From Fimbriimonadales bacterium (GTDB taxonomy: Bacteria; Armatimonadota; Fimbriimonadia; Fimbriimonadales; GBS-DC), in assembly GCA_026416655.1 (NCBI GenBank), contig JAOAES010000153.1:1-8399 (forward strand): 8,399 nt of DNA, in the 5' to 3' direction. Position 1 is the stretch's first letter, and every line of letters begins with the position of its first letter. Below, piece after piece: positions 1 to 5,890 of this stretch. A program made the translations under genes and the position numbers. Below the pieces are notes generated by a model. The model saw only the letters and a list, made by a program, of their open reading frames with translations. It made no database searches and was not told the DNA's origin.

Positions 1-363
1 GTTGAACTCGGTCTCGGTAGTCCAGCGCGCACTGTTGTCGGTTTTGAGTAGCAGGCGCGTGGTGGTCGGCGGGATGTTCGCCCCCTCCAGCGCGTCGGCG
101 GTGATATGTTCGTAGCCGCGCAGGTCGGCGACATAGGCGTAGCCAATCAACCGAGCCAGCGGAATTTCGTGAATGCGCTTGCCCGCGTCGTTGAAGTGCC
201 AGGGCGCGTCGATATGCGTGCCGGAGTGCGTGCCTATCTGCAGGCGCGAGCCGTTGCAGATAGCGCCGTCCGCGATTCGCACGACAGGTATCAGTTCGAA
301 CGGCGCATCGCCCGGATAGGTCGGCATTGGCTGCCTCAACGGAACGCTGATATCGATAATCAT
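1..363 (-). CDS. Cyclase / kynurenine formamidase (KynB-like) family metal hydrolase, 5' part only
   Basis: The gene reads leftward from an ATG at 363 and is open for 121 codons to the window edge, so its C-terminal part is missing (family members are usually a little over 200 residues). The N-terminus MIIDISVPLRQPMPTYPGD is the typical opening of the cyclase superfamily (Pfam Cyclase). The family metal-binding signature HxGTHxDxPxHF is present as HSGTHIDAPWHF at residues 46–57, so the expected ligands His50, Asp52 and His56 are all there. Known members hydrolyse N-formylkynurenine (arylformamidase), isatin or related cyclic amides using Zn or Mn in the cytoplasm. The exact substrate cannot be told from this fragment, and no tryptophan-degradation gene lies nearby. 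An in-frame GTG at 369–367 is an alternative start. There is no good Shine-Dalgarno sequence, and a perfect TATAAT lies only nine bases before the ATG, which suggests a leaderless message. Family assignment is firm; substrate is unknown. Confidence 0.9.
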   Translation of the reverse strand, partial: MIIDISVPLRQPMPTYPGDAPFELIPVVRIADGAICNGSRLQIGTHSGTHIDAPWHFNDAGKRIHEIPLARLIGYAYVADLRGYEHITADALEGANIPPTTTRLLLKTDNSARWTTETEFN

Positions 364-372
364 CAGCACGGG

Positions 373-378
373 ATTATA
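373..378 (-). promoter_or_regulatory. -10 box (TATAAT) of the cyclase-family gene
   Basis: On the minus strand a perfect TATAAT ends nine bases before the ATG at 363. Normal spacing from a -10 box puts transcription start around 369–363, that is at the in-frame GTG or at the ATG itself. No convincing -35 hexamer is seen 16–18 bases upstream. It is called from sequence only. Confidence 0.5.
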
Positions 379-388
379 CCTACCTGAC

Positions 389-417
389 TTTACCGCCACG
401 CCACCACAGGGTATACT
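389..417 (+). promoter_or_regulatory. Promoter of the LolA-like / ABC / decarboxylase operon
   Basis: TTTACC (389–394) and TATACT (412–417) are separated by 17 bases, a sigma-70-like arrangement with four of six and five of six consensus matches. The predicted start of transcription is around 422–424, giving an untranslated leader of only about 12–14 bases before the ATG at 436. It lies back to back with the -10 box of the divergent cyclase-family gene in a 72-bp intergenic region. The remaining bases of that region show no repeat or operator that I can identify. Confidence 0.55.
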
Positions 418-423
418 TCCTGC

Positions 424-429
424 AGGTGA
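424..429 (+). promoter_or_regulatory. Ribosome binding site of the LolA-like gene
   Basis: AGGTGA ends six bases before the ATG at 436 and 15 bases before the in-frame ATG at 445, so it supports 436 as the start. Confidence 0.6.
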
Positions 430-435
430 ATCCTC

Positions 436-1170
436 ATGCACACGATGCGTTTCTGGGCGTTAGCCGTAGGGGTCGTCAGTCTTCTCGCGCTGCAGCCGAC
501 GGCGCAGCAGGCGAAACCGCGAAATGCGCAACAGGTCTTGGATCGTATGGCGCAGGCAATGGGGGTGGCTCAAGCCGCCAAAATCCGCACAATCCAGATG
601 ACAGGCACTGTTCAGTATCCCACCCAGGGCATGCAGGGACGCTACGAGGCGTTCTACAAAGCGCCTAATAAGTTCCTACTCAAGGCGACGATTCAGGGCA
701 TTGGTGAAATCCAGCAGGGCTATGACGGGAAAGTCGGCTGGGAAAAGAACCCGATGTTAGGGCTGCGCGAACTGAAGGGCGCGGAGCTGGAGCAAATCCG
801 CATGAGCGCGGAATCAGGCGCACAGAACGATATACGTAAAACCCTTCGCAACCCGACCCTAACGGGACAGGAGAAAGTGGGCAACCGCAACGCCTACGTC
901 ATTACTGCCCAGTCCCGCTGGGGTGGTCCCGTGAGGATCTATGTTGACAGCCAGCGCTATTTGTTGCTGCGAATGGATACGGAAGCCGCTGCGCCTGGGG
1001 GGAAACTGAGCATCTCCATCTTCTTCGATGACTACCGCAAAGTGGACGGGATTATGTACCCGTTCATAACTCGACAATTTACTGCGGGAGTAGAGGCGGT
1101 CACGAAAGTGGAGCGCGTGCGCCACAATGTCGCCATCGACGACGCCATTTTCCGCAAGCCCAAGAGCTGA
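436..1170 (+). CDS. Exported LolA-like / outer-membrane lipoprotein-sorting-like protein
   Basis: The product is 244 residues. It begins with a probable Sec signal peptide: a short n-region with Arg5, a hydrophobic core FWALAVGVVSLLAL, then a polar QPTAQQAKP stretch with cleavage likely near residue 24. The mature part opens with an amphipathic helix (NAQQVLDRMAQAMG) and continues as repeated beta-strand text such as YEAFYKAPNKFLLKA, GYDGKVGWEKNP, AYVITAQSRWGG and VRIYVDSQRYLLLRM, ending in ISIFFDDYRKVDGIMYPF. This order (helix, 'YDG..W', 'yvD...lllrme', 'f.dyr.vdGi..P') is characteristic of LolA-like proteins that fold as a half beta-barrel and bind lipid. Function beyond envelope or periplasmic location is not established. 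It is first in an operon, with the ABC ATPase start codon one base after its stop. The fold assignment comes from pattern recognition; a true LolA role is not claimed. Confidence 0.72.
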   Translation: MHTMRFWALAVGVVSLLALQPTAQQAKPRNAQQVLDRMAQAMGVAQAAKIRTIQMTGTVQYPTQGMQGRYEAFYKAPNKFLLKATIQGIGEIQQGYDGKVGWEKNPMLGLRELKGAELEQIRMSAESGAQNDIRKTLRNPTLTGQEKVGNRNAYVITAQSRWGGPVRIYVDSQRYLLLRMDTEAAAPGGKLSISIFFDDYRKVDGIMYPFITRQFTAGVEAVTKVERVRHNVAIDDAIFRKPKS

Positions 1171-1171
1171 G

Positions 1172-1921
1172 ATGTTGCTCGTTGAGAATCTGAGCAAGTC
1201 ATTCAAGGGGTTCCGCGCGGTGGACGGCGTGAGTTTTCGCGTGGAGCCGGGCGAGATTGTCGGGCTGCTGGGTCCCAACGGCGCAGGCAAGACGACCACC
1301 CTGCGCTGCATCACGGGCATCCTCAAGCCCGACTCCGGGCGCATCCAGATTGGCGAGTACGACCTGGCGACGCAGGAACAGCAGGCGAAACGACTGCTGG
1401 CGTTCATCCCCGAACTGCCGAACCCCTACGAACTGCTCACCGTGCGCGAACATATGAAGCTCGTGGCGATGTGCTATGACACGCTCCATCTGTACGAGCA
1501 GCGCGCCGACGAGCTCCTGCAACGCTACGAACTGGCGGATAAAGCGAACGCGCTGGCAGGCACGCTCTCCAAAGGTATGAAGCAGAAATTGGCGGTCGTG
1601 TGCGCCCTAGTGCATGATGCAAAGGTCTTTCTGTGCGACGAGCCGCTGATGGGCATCGACCCGCGCGGGCAATACACCTTCAAGGCGGAGCTGCAACGCC
1701 TACGCGACGAAGGCTGCGCGATTCTGGTCAGTACGCACCAGCTCGACACCGCTGAACGACTCTGCGACCGTGTGATTATCATGCACAAGGGGCGACTGCT
1801 CACCGAAGGCACGCTCAGCGAGTTGCAACAGCGTGCGCAGATGGAGGGCAGCACACTCGAGGAGGTCTTCCTGCGCCTGACGGAGGAGTCCGAACAGGAA
1901 ACCGCTGTGGAAACGGTTTAA
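1172..1921 (+). CDS. ABC transporter ATP-binding protein (drug/antibiotic exporter type)
   Basis: The product is 249 residues and a complete nucleotide-binding domain. Walker A is GPNGAGKTT at 34–42, the signature motif is LSKGMKQ at 132–138, and Walker B is KVFLCDEP with Asp156 and Glu157. The D-loop is GIDP at 161–164 and the H-loop histidine is His189 in STHQ. The Q-loop position is glutamate (Glu81, in IPELPNPYELLTVREHM) rather than glutamine, a variant I associate with BcrA/NatA-type exporter ATPases. The C-terminal GSTLEEVFLRLTEE is the usual tail of this group. The ATG at 1172 is chosen because the canonical N-terminus (MLLVENLSKSF) begins there; an upstream in-frame ATG at 1127 would overlap the preceding gene and add non-homologous residues. 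No good Shine-Dalgarno is visible, so translation is probably coupled to the upstream stop one base away. No membrane permease gene is adjacent, so its partner and substrate are unknown. Confidence 0.93.
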   Translation: MLLVENLSKSFKGFRAVDGVSFRVEPGEIVGLLGPNGAGKTTTLRCITGILKPDSGRIQIGEYDLATQEQQAKRLLAFIPELPNPYELLTVREHMKLVAMCYDTLHLYEQRADELLQRYELADKANALAGTLSKGMKQKLAVVCALVHDAKVFLCDEPLMGIDPRGQYTFKAELQRLRDEGCAILVSTHQLDTAERLCDRVIIMHKGRLLTEGTLSELQQRAQMEGSTLEEVFLRLTEESEQETAVETV

Positions 1922-1929
1922 TTGAGGCG

Positions 1930-3363
1930 ATGAGACCCGAGTCGCCGCTGGATTTCGACGCCGAAACGATGCGTCAGATGGGCTATCGCGTGGTGGACGC
2001 GCTGGTGGACTACTGGCAAAGCTTACCGGCGCGTCCGCTGGGCAAACGCCCCCCACGCGAAGCGTTGGAACGTCTGCTTAACGAACCGACCCCGCAACAG
2101 CCGCAGTCGTTTGAGGCGGTTCTTGACGAGTTTCTGCAGAAAGTACTGCCGAACATCGTCAAGGTAGACCATCCGCGCTATTTTGCGTTCGTACCTGCGC
2201 CGAACGAGTATGTGGGCGTGCTGGCGGATTTCATCTCGGCGGGGATGAATGTGTTCGTGGGCACATGGATGGTGGGCGCGGGCGCAACGCAGGTGGAGCG
2301 CGTGGTTATCCGCTGGCTGTGCGATTGGTTCGGGATGCCCGCAAGCGCGGGCGGGCTGTTCGTGAGCGGCGGCTCGGTCGCCAACCTGGTCTGCCTTGCG
2401 GCGGCGCGTCAGCAGTACCCCGACGCCCTCGCGCGCGGCAAAGTCTATTACTCCGACCAGACACACTCTTGTGTGGCGCGGGCGTGGCGCATTCTCGGCT
2501 TGCGCGAAGAGCAACTCTGCGTGCTGCCCGCCGACGAGAACTTTCAAATCCCGCTCGGCGCGCTTGCGGAACAGATTCGGCGCGACCGCGACGCGGGCTG
2601 GACGCCATTCTGTGTCGTCGCCAACGCAGGAACCACCAACACGGGCGCGGTAGACCCTCTGAACGCCTTAGCCGACCTTTGCGAGGCGGAGGGACTATGG
2701 CTCCATGCCGACGGCGCGTACGGCGCAGCCGCAATCCTTACAGAAGAGGGGCAACAGCGACTGCAGGGCATCCATCGCCTGCACTCACTCGCGGTAGACC
2801 CCCACAAGTGGCTCTACCAGCCGATGATGGCGGGCTGCGCGATTGTGCGCGAGTTCGAACACCTGCGCACGGCGTTCCGTATCCTGCCGCCCTATCTGCA
2901 AGATAAAGAGCGTGGCGCGGCAGGCGTAGACCTGTGCGACTACGGCGTCGAACTCTCGCGCAACTTCCGCGCGCTCAAGCTCTGGATGTCGCTCAAAACG
3001 CACGGCGTCGAGGCGTTTCGGCAGGCGATGGAATGGAACCTCCACTTGGCGCGCGTGGCAGAGCAGACGATTCGCAATCTGCCCGACTGGGAAATTATCT
3101 CCCCTGCCACGATGGGCATCCTCGCGTTCCGCTATGAACCGCCTCGACTCCGCCCTGAACAGGTGGACGCGCTCAACCGTGCGCTGGTGGACGCCATGCT
3201 CAACGACGGCTTTGCGCTGGTCAGTTCTACCGTTTTGCGAGGGCGCGTCGCGCTGCGGATGTGTACGCTCAATCCGCGTGCGACGGAAGCCGATGTGCGC
3301 GAGACTGTGCGCCGGCTCAACGAGTTCGCCGCGTCTTATCCCCTCGGCGAGATGACCACATAG
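1930..3363 (+). CDS. Group II PLP-dependent amino acid decarboxylase (aromatic-L-amino-acid decarboxylase-like)
   Basis: The 477-residue product has the usual family length. It should decarboxylate an L-amino acid to the amine in the cytoplasm, using pyridoxal phosphate. Visible features in order are: an N-terminal helix of the type FDAETMRQMGYRVVDALVDYW; a substrate-region motif KVDHPRYFAFVP; the phosphate-binding turn SGGSVANL (Ser146–); the ring-stacking His179 in SDQTHSCV; the family glycine/threonine stretch NAGTTNTGAVDPL; HADGAYGA with Asp261, which pairs with the pyridine nitrogen; and DPHKW with Lys293, the Schiff-base lysine. All catalytic residues are present, so it is probably active. 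Whether it prefers tryptophan, tyrosine, DOPA or another substrate cannot be decided here. It starts eight bases after the ABC gene; GAGG at 1924–1927 lies very close to the ATG, so coupling is likely. The 3' end overlaps the end of the convergent jag gene by 28 bp. Confidence 0.94.
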   Translation: MRPESPLDFDAETMRQMGYRVVDALVDYWQSLPARPLGKRPPREALERLLNEPTPQQPQSFEAVLDEFLQKVLPNIVKVDHPRYFAFVPAPNEYVGVLADFISAGMNVFVGTWMVGAGATQVERVVIRWLCDWFGMPASAGGLFVSGGSVANLVCLAAARQQYPDALARGKVYYSDQTHSCVARAWRILGLREEQLCVLPADENFQIPLGALAEQIRRDRDAGWTPFCVVANAGTTNTGAVDPLNALADLCEAEGLWLHADGAYGAAAILTEEGQQRLQGIHRLHSLAVDPHKWLYQPMMAGCAIVREFEHLRTAFRILPPYLQDKERGAAGVDLCDYGVELSRNFRALKLWMSLKTHGVEAFRQAMEWNLHLARVAEQTIRNLPDWEIISPATMGILAFRYEPPRLRPEQVDALNRALVDAMLNDGFALVSSTVLRGRVALRMCTLNPRATEADVRETVRRLNEFAASYPLGEMTT

Positions 3364-3956
3364 CGGTTCGGCTCCTCGCCTTCGCTGTAGGTCATCACTT
3401 CGGGGTCATCTTTCAACGCCTGATGCACAATGCGTCGTTCGTGTGGCGGCATCGGGGGCAGCACCGCCTCCTCCCCGCGCAACTTGACTTCGTTGGCAAT
3501 CGCGATGACCTGATTGCGCAATCGCTCGGTGCGTCGGCGTCGCCAGCCCGCCCCATCCAGCACCACGCGCACATGAGGATCGATTACGCGCGGCACGATG
3601 TTGTTCAGCAGAAACTGCAGCCGATCCAGCACCTCGCCGTTTTTGCCTACCAGAATATTGGCGTCGCGCCCGACCAGCTCCACCTCCACATACCGCCCGT
3701 GCGAGTGGCGCAACGCTGCCTGCACATGCAACGGCAGGCGTTTCACAAAGTGGTCCACATAGTCGGCAACCTTCCGCGCGACTTGCGGAGTCACGACATA
3801 AGGTTGCTCCTCCTCAATCAGCGTCGCGCGCACGCGCGGGGGGTTCTCCTCCAGCACCTCGAACTCGACATGTGCGCTGCGTCCAACGCCCAGCATGCCC
3901 AACGCGCGGCTCTTCGCCTCCTCCACAGTATTGCCAGTGGCTTCAACCGATGCCAT
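3336..3956 (-). CDS. jag: Jag/KhpB, KH- and R3H-domain RNA-binding protein
   Basis: The product is 206 residues from the ATG at 3956. Three domains are seen in order. First is a Jag-N type segment MASVEATGNTVEEAKSRAL to about residue 40. Second is a type II KH domain, about residues 50–125, with its GxxG loop as GKNG at 104–107 in ANILVGKNGEVLDRLQFLL. Third is a C-terminal R3H domain with the R-x3-H motif Arg174/His178 in ERRIVH, ending in YSEGEEPNRYVVISP. In Firmicutes this protein binds RNA, partners KhpA and affects cell elongation, and its gene habitually follows yidC (spoIIIJ), as here. An in-frame ATG at 3965 is an alternative start. AAGGAGGG at 3974–3967 lies only one base from 3965 but ten bases from 3956, and the family N-terminus fits 3956 better. 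The Jag-N segment appears to lack the glycine-rich G-F-L-G end seen in many homologues. Confidence 0.93.
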   Translation of the reverse strand: MASVEATGNTVEEAKSRALGMLGVGRSAHVEFEVLEENPPRVRATLIEEEQPYVVTPQVARKVADYVDHFVKRLPLHVQAALRHSHGRYVEVELVGRDANILVGKNGEVLDRLQFLLNNIVPRVIDPHVRVVLDGAGWRRRRTERLRNQVIAIANEVKLRGEEAVLPPMPPHERRIVHQALKDDPEVMTYSEGEEPNRYVVISPRG

Positions 3957-3975
3957 CGTATCCATGCCCTCCTTC

Positions 3976-5154
3976 TTATTTGCGCTTCGAGCGTTTCTTG
4001 GGCGGCTGATAGCCCATCGGCTTGGGCTTCTCGACCGCCCCGTTGCGCGGCGCCTGCGACTCGGCGTCATCTACCGGGGTCAGTTCCGGCGCAGGCGTGC
4101 GCATGTAAAGCTTGTAATGCACCGTGTAGAACACGTTCGTCAGCAGCCAGTAGAGAATAAACGCAGCGGGAAACCGAAACTGCCACGAGAACACCAGCAG
4201 CATCAGCGTCGTGAAAATCGCCATCGTTTTCTGCATCTGCGCTTGCGACGGATCCGTGATGGTCAAACGGCTGGTGAGATACATACTCGCGGCGTACAGC
4301 AACGTGAGGGGCGCATCGAACTGCCCCAGGTGCGCGCCCACCATGCCCGGAAACCGCGCCGCCATATCGGGATTAATCCACAGAAAGTGTCCCGCGCGAA
4401 ACTGCGCCTGATACACCAGAAAGGCGTTATACACCAAGATTAGGAACGGGATTGGCAACAGCGCGTACAGACACCCGCTCATCGGGTTCACGCCGTATTT
4501 TTTATAGAGCGCCATCTGCCGCTGCACCAGCTCCTGCCCCGTGTATTTCTGTTGCAGTTCCAGCAGTTTGGGCTGCAGTTGAATCATTTTGCGCATGCTG
4601 GCGAACTGTTTATTCACCAGCGGCACCTGAATCAGGCGGATGACCGCCGCGATGAACAGGATGCCCAAGATGAACCGCGCGTCGCCTGCAAAGCTGAATA
4701 GCCGCATGATTGCGTCCAGCGCGCGATAGCTGGGCAGCTGCCCCATCTCCTCGTCGATCTGACGCGAGACCTGCTCCAGTAGCGGTAGTCCCTGCTCTTT
4801 GTAAACCTTCGTGTTGGGGTACAGCTCCTCCAGCTGGCGCAGGCGATTGTACGCCTCGCGGGGGTCTTTTTTATCTTCATAATAGATTTTGGCTTCCAGC
4901 AGGATGCCGAGTGCGCCGTATTCCGCGCCGCGATAGCGGTTCGCCAGCTCCTGCGCGCGGCGCGACGCCTCCACATAATCTTTCTCGGCGCGTAGCTTCT
5001 CAATCTCGGCAATCATCTGGTCTGGCGGCTTATCCGATACGGGCGGACGCGAAAAATAGCTCCAGCCCATTATCAGAATGAGCCAGATAATCATCGAGAT
5101 AACGAGAGTCTGCGTAAACAGTTTACGCTGATCGATAGGGTCTTGTTGCGCCAT
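3976..5154 (-). CDS. yidC: Membrane protein insertase YidC (Oxa1 family) with alpha-helical periplasmic segment
   Basis: The 392-residue product inserts and folds inner-membrane proteins, alone or with SecYEG. Residues 12–34 form a first transmembrane helix. Residues 47–137 are strongly helical and TPR-like (for example ASRRAQELANRYRGAEYGAL and PREAYNRLRQLEELYP). From about 143 onward is the YidC/Oxa1 core, with the conserved groove arginine Arg173 in AAVIRLIQVPL. The cytoplasmic hairpin follows (LQPKLLELQQKYTGQELVQRQ, then YKKYGVNPMSGCL), with further transmembrane helices to about residue 345. The tail is rich in lysine and arginine (KKRSKRK), typical of ribosome-contacting tails. The ATG at 5154 is chosen because GAGAGGG (5168–5162) lies seven bases upstream; a more upstream in-frame ATG at 5196 lacks this. 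The start overlaps the end of yidD by 32 bp, and jag follows about ten to twenty bases after the stop. The core assignment is certain; the periplasmic segment is unlike the beta-sandwich of E. coli YidC. Confidence 0.96.
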   Translation of the reverse strand: MAQQDPIDQRKLFTQTLVISMIIWLILIMGWSYFSRPPVSDKPPDQMIAEIEKLRAEKDYVEASRRAQELANRYRGAEYGALGILLEAKIYYEDKKDPREAYNRLRQLEELYPNTKVYKEQGLPLLEQVSRQIDEEMGQLPSYRALDAIMRLFSFAGDARFILGILFIAAVIRLIQVPLVNKQFASMRKMIQLQPKLLELQQKYTGQELVQRQMALYKKYGVNPMSGCLYALLPIPFLILVYNAFLVYQAQFRAGHFLWINPDMAARFPGMVGAHLGQFDAPLTLLYAASMYLTSRLTITDPSQAQMQKTMAIFTTLMLLVFSWQFRFPAAFILYWLLTNVFYTVHYKLYMRTPAPELTPVDDAESQAPRNGAVEKPKPMGYQPPKKRSKRK

Positions 5155-5389
5155 GAGTAGTCCCTCTCTTAGGTAAAACTTCAGGTACAGGGTCATATCC
5201 CCCTTCCGCGAAGGGGTGGCATCGCAGAATGCGTTTCAGCCCCAGCCACAGCCCCCGCGGTGCGCCGTATCGCTGAATCGCCTCCAGAGTGTAATGCGAG
5301 CAGGTCGGGTAGTACCGACAGGTCGGCGGTGTGAGCCGCGAGAACCACTGGTAGACGCGAATCGCGCCGATAAGCAGGCGGGCAGGCAT
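5123..5389 (-). CDS. yidD: YidD, membrane protein insertion efficiency factor
   Basis: From the ATG at 5389 the product is 88 residues, the usual YidD size. It has the short N-terminal amphipathic helix ARLLIGAIRVYQWFSRL, then the family core with CRYYPTCSHYTLEAIQRYG (Cys24, Cys30), GLWLGLKRILRCHPF (Cys57) and GGYDPVP. YidD is a small membrane-associated protein that helps YidC-dependent insertion, and its gene normally lies between rnpA and yidC, as here. The start is uncertain. The same frame stays open upstream to an ATG at 5539 that overlaps the rnpA stop (ATGA), giving a 138-residue version. The extra 50 residues are encoded almost wholly by dispersed repeat DNA, with reads such as VPRFARND and SEHSEE, and do not resemble YidD. 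I annotate the conserved part, although its ATG has only a weak GAGG 14 bases upstream. Its 3' end overlaps yidC by 32 bp. Confidence 0.88.
   Translation of the reverse strand: MPARLLIGAIRVYQWFSRLTPPTCRYYPTCSHYTLEAIQRYGAPRGLWLGLKRILRCHPFAEGGYDPVPEVLPKRGTTHGATRPYRSA
5162..5168 (-). promoter_or_regulatory. Ribosome binding site of yidC
   Basis: GAGAGGG on the minus strand lies seven bases before the ATG at 5154, inside the yidD coding region. It decides the yidC start in favour of 5154 over the in-frame ATG at 5196. Confidence 0.6.
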
Positions 5390-5399
5390 CGAAGGGCGA

Positions 5400-5423
5400 G
5401 ATTCCTCACTGTGCTCGGAATCA
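5400..5423 (-). repeat. Dispersed 'SEARN'-type repeat, copy A
   Basis: This is a 24-bp unit whose minus-strand read contains ATTCCGAGCACAGTGAGGAA. It differs from copy B (5439–5462) at only a few positions, lies in the same orientation, and starts exactly 39 bp from it, so both are read in the same frame (SEHSEE) if translated in the yidD frame. Repeats with this core (ATTCCGAGCGAAGCGAGGAA) occur in many unrelated bacterial genomes and are often mis-called as coding. Confidence 0.75.
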
Positions 5424-5436
5424 AAGGGAGTTTGCA

Positions 5437-5512
5437 GAGGTTCCTCGCTGTGCTCGGAATGATAGTGTTGTTGCGCCAGCCCTCTGTCATTCCGAGCGAA
5501 GCGAGGAACCTC
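5437..5512. repeat. Inverted pair of the dispersed repeat (copies B and C) forming a long hairpin
   Basis: Copy B (5437–5462, minus orientation) and copy C (5487–5512, plus orientation) are reverse complements over 26 bp with two mismatches, separated by a 24-bp loop (5463–5486). The conserved core is ATTCCGAGC followed by AGCGAGGAACC. In an rnpA–yidD transcript the pair would fold into a strong stem-loop just ahead of the conserved part of yidD. No run of U follows, so it does not look like an intrinsic terminator. Its transposition or insertion mechanism is unknown; it may be an MITE- or REP-like palindrome. Confidence 0.75.
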
Positions 5513-5535
5513 ATTCGCGCCCGACAATCGTCGTT

Positions 5536-5889
5536 TCATACCTTGCCCCCTGTCTTGGCTCGTGCGGTGTCGAGTGCGTGTTGCATCTGTTGGCGTATCT
5601 GCTCGATGGGCGCGGTCGCCGCTGCGGGACGCGCCACGCACACCACATCGTAGCCGGCAGGCAGCTGTTCCCACAGGCTTCGTGCTGCCGCGCGTAGGCG
5701 TCGTTTCACACGGTTGCGTTGCACATGCGTTCCGAACCGCCGTCCGACTACAAAGCCCATCCGTGTCGGCGCGTCGTCGCCCCGCGCATGCACATACATC
5801 GTGAACGATTCCATGCTGACCCGTCGCCCCTGCTGATAAACCTGCTCAAATTCGCGCTTCTTACGCAGCCGTCCCGCGCGCGGCAGCAT
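5536..5889 (-). CDS. rnpA: Ribonuclease P protein component
   Basis: The product is 117 residues from the ATG at 5889, normal for the family. It binds the RNase P RNA and helps it cleave 5' leaders from precursor tRNAs. The N-terminus MLPRAGRLRKKREFEQVYQQGRR is the standard opening of RnpA, with Phe14 and Tyr18 in the leader-binding cleft region. The RNR signature is RNRVKRRLR at 58–66, preceded by MGFVVGRRFG. The ATG at 5889 lies one base after the rpmH stop (TGA G ATG). An in-frame TTG at 5898 would overlap rpmH and only add three residues, so 5889 is preferred on homology. No strong ribosome binding site is visible, which fits translational coupling to rpmH. Its TGA overlaps an ATG in the yidD frame (ATGA at 5539–5536). 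Confidence 0.96.
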   Translation of the reverse strand: MLPRAGRLRKKREFEQVYQQGRRVSMESFTMYVHARGDDAPTRMGFVVGRRFGTHVQRNRVKRRLRAAARSLWEQLPAGYDVVCVARPAAATAPIEQIRQQMQHALDTARAKTGGKV

Positions 5890-5890
5890 C

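Noticed and set aside
859..1407. A 182-codon open frame on the minus strand
   Set aside because: It covers the end of the LolA-like gene and the Walker A region of the ABC gene in antisense, with low-complexity translation and no start signal.
3261..4160. A 299-codon open frame on the plus strand
   Set aside because: It lies across the end of the decarboxylase gene and opposite all of jag, both well supported by motifs. Its translation is rich in Arg, His and Ala without recognisable domains, so it is a shadow of the opposite strand.
5437..5512. The long inverted repeat as an intrinsic terminator after rnpA
   Set aside because: The stem is not followed by a T-run in the direction of transcription, and yidD and yidC continue downstream with no separate promoter that I can see.
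5400..5512. The repeat cluster as a CRISPR array
   Set aside because: There are only three copies, in mixed orientation with uneven spacers, and no cas genes nearby.
5216..5653. A 145-codon plus-strand frame reading VIPSEARNL in the repeat region
   Set aside because: The SEARN text is the well-known translation of the dispersed repeat. The frame is antisense to yidD and rnpA, so it is not a gene.
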